A stretch of 10,744 bases of DNA from the NCBI GenBank assembly GCA_028868455.1, contig JAGWUK010000051.1:1-10744 (forward strand), read 5' to 3'. Below are positions 7,516 to 10,744 of the stretch, piece after piece. A program made the translations under genes and the position numbers. Numbering within the stretch: position 1 is the first letter of the stretch; every line of letters begins with the position of its first letter. The notes under the pieces were generated by a model. It was given only the letters and a program-made list of their open reading frames with translations, was not told where the DNA came from and ran no database searches. The stretch is from Burkholderiales bacterium (lineage in GTDB: Bacteria > Pseudomonadota > Gammaproteobacteria > Burkholderiales > Burkholderiaceae_D).

Positions 7516-8226
7516 GTGAAATCCAGCAAGCCAGACATTCCAGCCTTTCAAGTGATCAAAGATACCCTGCTGAAGGAAATCCAGTCAGGCAAGTGGAAAG
7601 AAGGCGACGCCATTCCCGCCGAAACCACGTTAGCAACGCAGTTTGGCGTTTCCCGCATGACGGTCAATCGTGCTATCCGGGATCTGACCAGTGAGCAAAT
7701 ACTCACACGCAGACAAGGCTCTGGTACCTATGTAGCGCAACAAAAGTATCAGGCGACGCTGGTAGAAATCAAAAGCATTGCTGAAGAAATCCGCGCTCGT
7801 GGCCACGCGCACCGCAGCGAATTGCATCTGCTGAAAGCGGAGCCAGCAAATGAGCAACTGGCGCTTGAATTTCAGGTCAACCCTGAGCATTTATTGTTTC
7901 ATTCCGTTATCGTCCATTTTGAAAATGAACAGGCCATTCAAGTGGAAGATCGTTGGGTCAATTCCAGTGTCACACCGGATTATCTGCGTCAGGATTTCAG
8001 CCAGATGACGCCGAACGAATATCTGGTAGCCGTCGCCCCCTTGCAAGGCGTAGATTATCGGATTGAAGCAGTGCTGCCACCAAAAAACATTGCTGATATG
8101 CTCAAGATTGGCAACAAGAACGCTTGCCTGGTACTGCATAGGAAAACACGCTCCCAAGGTAAAATCGCCACCATTGTGACGATGTGGCATCCCGGCGATC
8201 GCTACCAGTTTACTGGCAGCTTTTAA
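7516..8226 (+). CDS. hutC: Histidine utilisation repressor HutC (GntR family, UTRA domain)
   Basis: HutC represses hut genes and is released by urocanate. The winged helix-turn-helix lies at about residues 12-75 (IPAETTLATQFGVSRMTVNRAIRDL, then GSGTYVA). The UTRA ligand-binding domain follows at about 85-230. The C-terminal signature WHPGDRYQFTGSF is typical of HutC rather than of other GntR/UTRA regulators. Length is 236 aa, normal for HutC. The start appears to be GTG at 7516. No in-frame ATG lies upstream and no Shine-Dalgarno sequence is visible, so initiation may be inefficient or near-leaderless: TATTCT at 7494-7499 could be a -10 element. It lies 84 bases after lysR on the same strand, and about 3.2 kb from its probable operator. 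Confidence 0.9.
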   Translation: MKSSKPDIPAFQVIKDTLLKEIQSGKWKEGDAIPAETTLATQFGVSRMTVNRAIRDLTSEQILTRRQGSGTYVAQQKYQATLVEIKSIAEEIRARGHAHRSELHLLKAEPANEQLALEFQVNPEHLLFHSVIVHFENEQAIQVEDRWVNSSVTPDYLRQDFSQMTPNEYLVAVAPLQGVDYRIEAVLPPKNIADMLKIGNKNACLVLHRKTRSQGKIATIVTMWHPGDRYQFTGSF

Positions 8227-8266
8227 AACCAGTATGCCGATAATTTGTCACCGCATACGACTCTCT

Positions 8267-8284
8267 GGTAACAGTTCGGTAACA
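8267..8284. promoter_or_regulatory. Phased direct repeat GGTAACA-N4-GGTAACA, possible response-regulator site
   Basis: Two identical 7-mers at 8267-8273 and 8278-8284 are separated by four bases, an 11-bp period. On the other strand they read TGTTACC-N4-TGTTACC. This is the layout of sites bound by OmpR/PhoB-type response regulators, although the bases match neither the Pho box nor the OmpR consensus closely. The repeat lies about one turn above the -35 position of the candidate promoter whose -10 is TAAAAT at 8306-8311, where an activator would bind. Confidence 0.4.
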
Positions 8285-8305
8285 ACTTTCCTGAACGTCC
8301 CACGT

Positions 8306-8311
8306 TAAAAT
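8306..8311 (+). promoter_or_regulatory. Candidate -10 element of the 8338-9545 operon
   Basis: TAAAAT matches the sigma-70 -10 consensus at five of six bases and is 26 bases before the first start codon. The sequence at the expected -35 position (CAACTT, 8283-8288) is poor, which is what an activator-dependent promoter would show. It overlaps the end of the phased direct repeat. Confidence 0.45.
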
Positions 8312-8337
8312 ACGCACTTAGCGTAGAAAGAAGCAAC

Positions 8338-8535
8338 ATGGCAAAGAAAAATGAACTAGATCCGGAAACCGTCGCTCTGATTGAATGGTGCACGGAGGTT
8401 GAGGGATTTCTGGTCGCCGGCGGTGCGACTGTCGCTCAGGCACAGGATCACATAGAAGAACAAATTGAATGGTTCACAGATTTGTTTTTCGATGGATTAA
8501 CACCAGAAGAAGCCGCCAAAGAAGCACTGGCTTAA
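8338..8535 (+). CDS. Conserved-looking 65-aa acidic protein, function unknown
   Basis: I do not recognise this family. The 65 residues include 15 Asp/Glu and only three Lys/Arg, so it is strongly acidic. It appears wholly helical, with two or three amphipathic helices (PETVALIEWCTEVEGFLVAGG; QAQDHIEEQIEWFTDLFFDG; TPEEAAKEAL). There is no signal peptide or membrane segment, so it should be cytosolic. One cysteine is present (residue 18). An A/G-rich GAAAGAAG lies about eight bases before the ATG. Only one base separates its stop from the lipoprotein gene's ATG, so the two are almost certainly co-translated. The clean coding pattern and tight spacing support a real gene. Confidence 0.75.
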   Translation: MAKKNELDPETVALIEWCTEVEGFLVAGGATVAQAQDHIEEQIEWFTDLFFDGLTPEEAAKEALA

Positions 8536-8536
8536 C

Positions 8537-9316
8537 ATGCAAGACAAGTATTTATACAGATTGAAAATGATACGGCAACTGACACTCATTTCCGGCTTGC
8601 TGCTGATTGCAGGTTTGACCGGATGCTCCTCCAGCAGGCCAATATTGAGCCAGCATGAAGAATTCGGAGAAACTGGCGTGTTCACGCATAGCTTTCCAGG
8701 CACAGAAAAATCGGTATGCGAAGCGGGGCGACGCGCCCTGCTGAGTCAAGGTTACGTCATCAGCGACTGGAAACCTGCGTTTATCAAAGGTCGCAGAAAA
8801 TTCCAGCACGACAGCGAGGTCCATGCCGAAATCGAATTCAGCGTCGTCTGTGTTGCCAATAGCAAGGGAAGCAATAGCACCACCGTATTTGCCAATGCCG
8901 TACGCGATCGCTACTCCCTGAAAAAGAGCAATACCTCCGCCAGTATCGGTGTCAGCGCGCTGGGCTCAGTTTCCTTGCCGTTCGGTTCTACCGACGACGC
9001 ACTGGTCAAAGTCGCCAGCGAAACCATTTCTACCGGACATTTTTACAGCCAGTTTTTTGATTTGCTGGATCGCTATCTGGACACGGTCGCTAATGCTCCA
9101 GAAATGACGGAAGAGAAAAAAGAACCCGTGCCAGCTATCGCGACTCCTGCCGCAGTACCTGCTCCCGCTGCTGCAGCACCCGAGCTGCCGCCTGCCACGG
9201 CAACTGCACAGAAAACGGACGCAGCTCCGGCAATATCACCAGCCGCTCCTGCGCCAGTGCCTGTCCCAGTGCAAGAAAAACCGCAGGAAAACACCGTCAA
9301 GAAAACTGGCGAATGA
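8537..9316 (+). CDS. Probable DUF2242-type lipoprotein with Pro/Ala-rich tail
   Basis: A predicted lipoprotein. A hydrophobic segment ends in the lipobox LTGC, with the lipidated cysteine at residue 30. Ser-Ser follows it rather than Asp, consistent with sorting to the outer membrane. The mature domain (about 45-185) contains CEAGRRALLSQGYVI, a FxVVC strand, DRYSLKK, SASIGVSALGSVSLPFGS and KVASETI...FYSQFFDLL. From memory this resembles DUF2242, a family of unknown function. Residues about 197-247 are rich in Pro and Ala, likely an extended spacer through the periplasm or peptidoglycan. Neither start has a Shine-Dalgarno sequence. The ATG at 8537 is one base after the preceding stop (coupling), while an in-frame ATG at 8567 would give a neater 19-residue signal peptide. 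Confidence 0.82.
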   Translation: MQDKYLYRLKMIRQLTLISGLLLIAGLTGCSSSRPILSQHEEFGETGVFTHSFPGTEKSVCEAGRRALLSQGYVISDWKPAFIKGRRKFQHDSEVHAEIEFSVVCVANSKGSNSTTVFANAVRDRYSLKKSNTSASIGVSALGSVSLPFGSTDDALVKVASETISTGHFYSQFFDLLDRYLDTVANAPEMTEEKKEPVPAIATPAAVPAPAAAAPELPPATATAQKTDAAPAISPAAPAPVPVPVQEKPQENTVKKTGE

Positions 9317-9317
9317 C

Positions 9318-9545
9318 ATGGCGCAAATGATGCAAGCAGACGACCTGCAAAGATTGTTGATACAAAAAATGCCTTACGGGAAGTATAAAGACCGGGTCAT
9401 TGCCGATCTTCCGGGACATTATCTCGGCTGGTTCGCACGCGAAGGTTTTCCCAAGGGAGAAATAGGCCGCCTGCTGGAATTGATGTACGAAATCGACCAC
9501 AATAATCTGGGTGAATTGCTGGAACCCTTACGCAACAAGCGATAA
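9318..9545 (+). CDS. DUF3820 family protein
   Basis: A 75-aa cytosolic protein matching the DUF3820 pattern: MPYGKYKDRVIADLPGHYL, WFAREGFPKGEIGRLL and a closing LGELLEPLR. The family, sometimes labelled putative quorum-sensing-regulated virulence factor, is widespread in proteobacteria and has no proven biochemical role. The ATG is one base after the lipoprotein stop codon. MAQMMQADDL offers alternative methionines at residues 4 and 5, but the first is kept for its tight coupling. It is the last gene of the operon before the terminator at 9606-9642. Confidence 0.87.
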   Translation: MAQMMQADDLQRLLIQKMPYGKYKDRVIADLPGHYLGWFAREGFPKGEIGRLLELMYEIDHNNLGELLEPLRNKR

Positions 9546-9571
9546 TGCGCACCTTATACAGACTGAGCAAA

Positions 9572-9585
9572 CCAACGCACGTTGG
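9572..9585. repeat. Short perfect inverted repeat after the DUF3820 gene
   Basis: CCAACG-CA-CGTTGG is a perfect 6-bp inverted repeat with a 2-base centre. As RNA it would form a 5-bp stem with a GCAC tetraloop. It lies 20 bases upstream of the main terminator stem in the operon's 3' untranslated region. It has no T-run, so it is at most an auxiliary 3'-end structure. Confidence 0.3.
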
Positions 9586-9605
9586 CATCACAATGCTGCC
9601 CTAAG

Positions 9606-9642
9606 AAAACAAAAAGCCAGGAAAAACCTGGCTTTTTGTTTT
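9606..9642. terminator. Bidirectional intrinsic terminator
   Basis: A 16-bp perfect stem (9606-9621 paired with 9627-9642) with a 5-base A loop. The GC core is GCCAGG/CCTGGC and is flanked by A/T-runs on both sides, so each strand reads a stem followed by a U-rich tail. It sits between the convergent DUF3820 gene and the secreted-protein gene, and can terminate both transcripts. Confidence 0.92.
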
Positions 9643-9685
9643 TCAGCTTGAGCACGACTTCAATAAGCGGATCGAAAACAGCGAA

Positions 9686-10078
9686 TTATTTTGCCGTTTT
9701 ATCGCTACGCTTACCGGCGGCTGTGGCTGGCAAATATTTCATAGGATCATTCACACCTTCTGCGTAAGCAACATCCATGCTGCGCTGGCGCATGCAAGAA
9801 GCGCTCAAGACCTTGGCATCCGGCGCTGCAGAATTCACGCAGACTTGCAAATCTTTAACCTTATCGAGTGGAATACCCGCCGCAGCAGCAACGGAAACGA
9901 TGGCTTGCGGCTTGGCACCATTGGCAACCAGCGTATCAACGGTCGCCTGCAAATCGGCACTATTGGTCAAGGCATTAAAAATACCGTCTACCGATGTATC
10001 TACAGTCGCCGCCTGCGCCAAAGACAAGCCGCCAAGCAAAGCCAGGCCAACTACTGCGCTTCTCAAAGTTTTATTCAT
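9686..10078 (-). CDS. Small secreted protein with two cysteines, function unknown
   Basis: A 130-aa protein with a Sec signal peptide: basic start MNKTLR, hydrophobic core to about residue 20, and a probable AQA cleavage site after residue 23. The mature part of about 107 aa is helical and Ala-rich, with the segment ANGAKPQAIVSVAAAAGIPLDKV. It has two cysteines (Cys80, Cys95) spaced to form one disulfide in the periplasm, and a basic hydrophilic tail (GKRSDKTAK). I do not recognise the family. The start is firm: GAGGAGA lies seven bases before the ATG. It is downstream of the methyltransferase gene on the same strand but has its own candidate promoter and a 108-base gap, so it may be independent. 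Confidence 0.85.
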   Translation of the reverse strand: MNKTLRSAVVGLALLGGLSLAQAATVDTSVDGIFNALTNSADLQATVDTLVANGAKPQAIVSVAAAAGIPLDKVKDLQVCVNSAAPDAKVLSASCMRQRSMDVAYAEGVNDPMKYLPATAAGKRSDKTAK

Positions 10079-10096
10079 AAAGTCTCCTCAACGGAT

Positions 10097-10114
10097 AGAC
10101 AAACCATTTTGTCT
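10097..10114. promoter_or_regulatory. Inverted repeat in the leader of the secreted-protein gene
   Basis: AGACAAA-CCAT-TTTGTCT is a perfect 7-bp inverted repeat with a 4-base centre. It lies between the candidate -10 (10125-10130) and the ribosome site (about 10082-10088). It could be a repressor operator or a leader hairpin next to the ribosome site. Confidence 0.4.
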
Positions 10115-10124
10115 TGAGCGCCTT

Positions 10125-10153
10125 ATTCTAAATAAGTGCCAGGCAATTGGAAA
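10125..10153 (-). promoter_or_regulatory. Candidate promoter of the secreted-protein gene
   Basis: On the minus strand, TTTCCA (10148-10153), a 17-base spacer and TAGAAT (10125-10130) fit a sigma-70 promoter, with four and five of six consensus bases. Transcription would start about 40 bases before the start codon and run into the inverted repeat at 10097-10114. Confidence 0.45.
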
Positions 10154-10186
10154 GCTCTCTTTTTACTCAACATTTCCACATGGAAA

Positions 10187-10744
10187 TTATCCGAAAAGAC
10201 TGACCGAATTTCGTCTTCTTTCTTCAGCCAAGGCATTGAGTCGATCAATCATTTCCTGATCTTTTTGCATTGCCAGCGCTGGTGGAATGACCAGTGTCGT
10301 AATCTGTTTTAATGCTGCCGACGGCAAATCACCCAAGCGAATTTTCTCTGCACGCATCTGCTCCAGAGGATGTGTAGCCGCTTCGTACAAAATGACTTCA
10401 TGATCCAGTGGATAGTCACGCCCAAGTTTTTCAACCACCAGTTGCAAATGCGCAGGTTCTGTATCGAAGCGCTTTAGTGTTAAATCTCCTGCAAGTCCAA
10501 TTTGCCAAAGAATAAATAGTGCAGTCGGATCAATCACACGCTGATAAATCATGAATTGCGTTGACTCCATTGATTGCATACCGTAGCTACCAGGATCAAT
10601 ACCCAGATCAGCAACCAGACAATCTAAAGCCGAAATGCCTGGCTCCATATGCGCATCAAATCCCTCTTTACGCGCATCGGCAATCGCCATGTGAGAAATG
10701 CAGGCAAAAATACCAGGATGCCCATAAAACGCAGCACAAACCTT
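10187..10744 (-). CDS. Tetrapyrrole-methylase-family SAM methyltransferase, borosin-like; N terminus beyond the right edge
   Basis: The frame is open to the window edge, so 185 C-terminal residues are visible. The SAM-binding FYGHPGIF motif lies just inside the edge. It is followed by ARKEGFDAHMEPGISALDCL, ADLGIDPGSYGMQS, a hydrophobic ILWQIGLAGD strand, LGRDYPLDHEVILYEA and a closing TLVIPPA. This is the class III (CbiF/CobA-like) fold used by tetrapyrrole methylases. The GISALDCLVADLGIDP and YP.DHEV...TL.IPPA segments resemble the borosin N-methyltransferases (OphMA, SonM), which methylate peptide backbone amides. It ends about 30 residues after IPPA without a fused core peptide, so a borosin enzyme here would be of the split type. 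The visible ATG at 10690 is internal, since the SAM motif precedes it. Substrate assignment is an inference from memory of family sequences. Confidence 0.8.
   Translation of the reverse strand, partial: KVCAAFYGHPGIFACISHMAIADARKEGFDAHMEPGISALDCLVADLGIDPGSYGMQSMESTQFMIYQRVIDPTALFILWQIGLAGDLTLKRFDTEPAHLQLVVEKLGRDYPLDHEVILYEAATHPLEQMRAEKIRLGDLPSAALKQITTLVIPPALAMQKDQEMIDRLNALAEERRRNSVSLFG

Noticed and set aside
9686..10078. The secreted 130-aa protein as precursor peptide for the borosin-like methyltransferase
   Set aside because: It has a Sec signal peptide, its own promoter and ribosome site, and a charged rather than hydrophobic C-terminal tail, so it does not look like a borosin precursor.
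10133..10147. TGGCAC on the minus strand as a sigma-54 -24 element
   Set aside because: The matching -12 element (TTGC[A/T]) is absent at the required spacing.
10079..10186. A 16-codon frame between the methyltransferase and the secreted-protein gene
   Set aside because: It has no ribosome site, is too short and contains no core-like hydrophobic run. It overlaps the candidate promoter.
1..10744. CRISPR arrays, tRNA or rRNA genes, insertion sequences, attachment sites
   Set aside because: Reading through the window showed no spaced repeats, tRNA-like cloverleaf, transposase or terminal inverted repeats with target duplications.

Overview
The window looks like chromosome of a betaproteobacterium. 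The moderate GC content, the protein sequences and the mix of families (HutUHDI, LysR/SDR pair, DUF3820) suggest Burkholderiales, most likely Oxalobacteraceae close to Herminiimonas/Janthinobacterium. This is inferred from the general look of the proteins, not from a search.

Left part (1-4133, all minus strand): the histidine-utilisation operon in the order hutU-hutH-hutD-hutI. HutH deaminates histidine to urocanate, HutU hydrates urocanate to imidazolonepropionate, and HutI (cut by the window edge) opens that ring. HutD is the small cupin accessory protein. The last three genes are tightly packed. hutD and hutI overlap by one base (TGATG). Upstream of hutU is a perfect 20-bp palindrome, TAAGTTGTATATACAACTTA, which resembles HutC operators and fills most of the spacer of a weak candidate promoter. 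The matching repressor gene, hutC, lies about 3.2 kb away on the other strand.

Middle (4134-7431): material separating the hut operon from hutC. It holds a single-domain rhodanese, then a GNAT acetyltransferase gene with its centre deleted and its reading frame shifted, then a convergent C-terminal fragment of an isocitrate lyase/PEP-mutase family gene. After these come an intact SDR oxidoreductase and a divergent LysR regulator. Between the last two is a perfect 16-bp inverted repeat that is the obvious candidate LysR site.

Right part (7516-10744): hutC, then a compact three-gene plus-strand operon (65-aa acidic protein, lipoprotein probably of DUF2242, DUF3820 protein). The operon begins behind a helically phased 7-bp direct repeat and ends at a strong bidirectional terminator. 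Two minus-strand genes face it. One is a small secreted two-cysteine protein of unknown function. The other is a tetrapyrrole-methylase-family SAM methyltransferase, cut by the right edge, whose visible part resembles borosin peptide-backbone N-methyltransferases. That last gene is the best candidate for unusual biology here, but its N-terminal catalytic region and any upstream precursor peptide lie outside the window.
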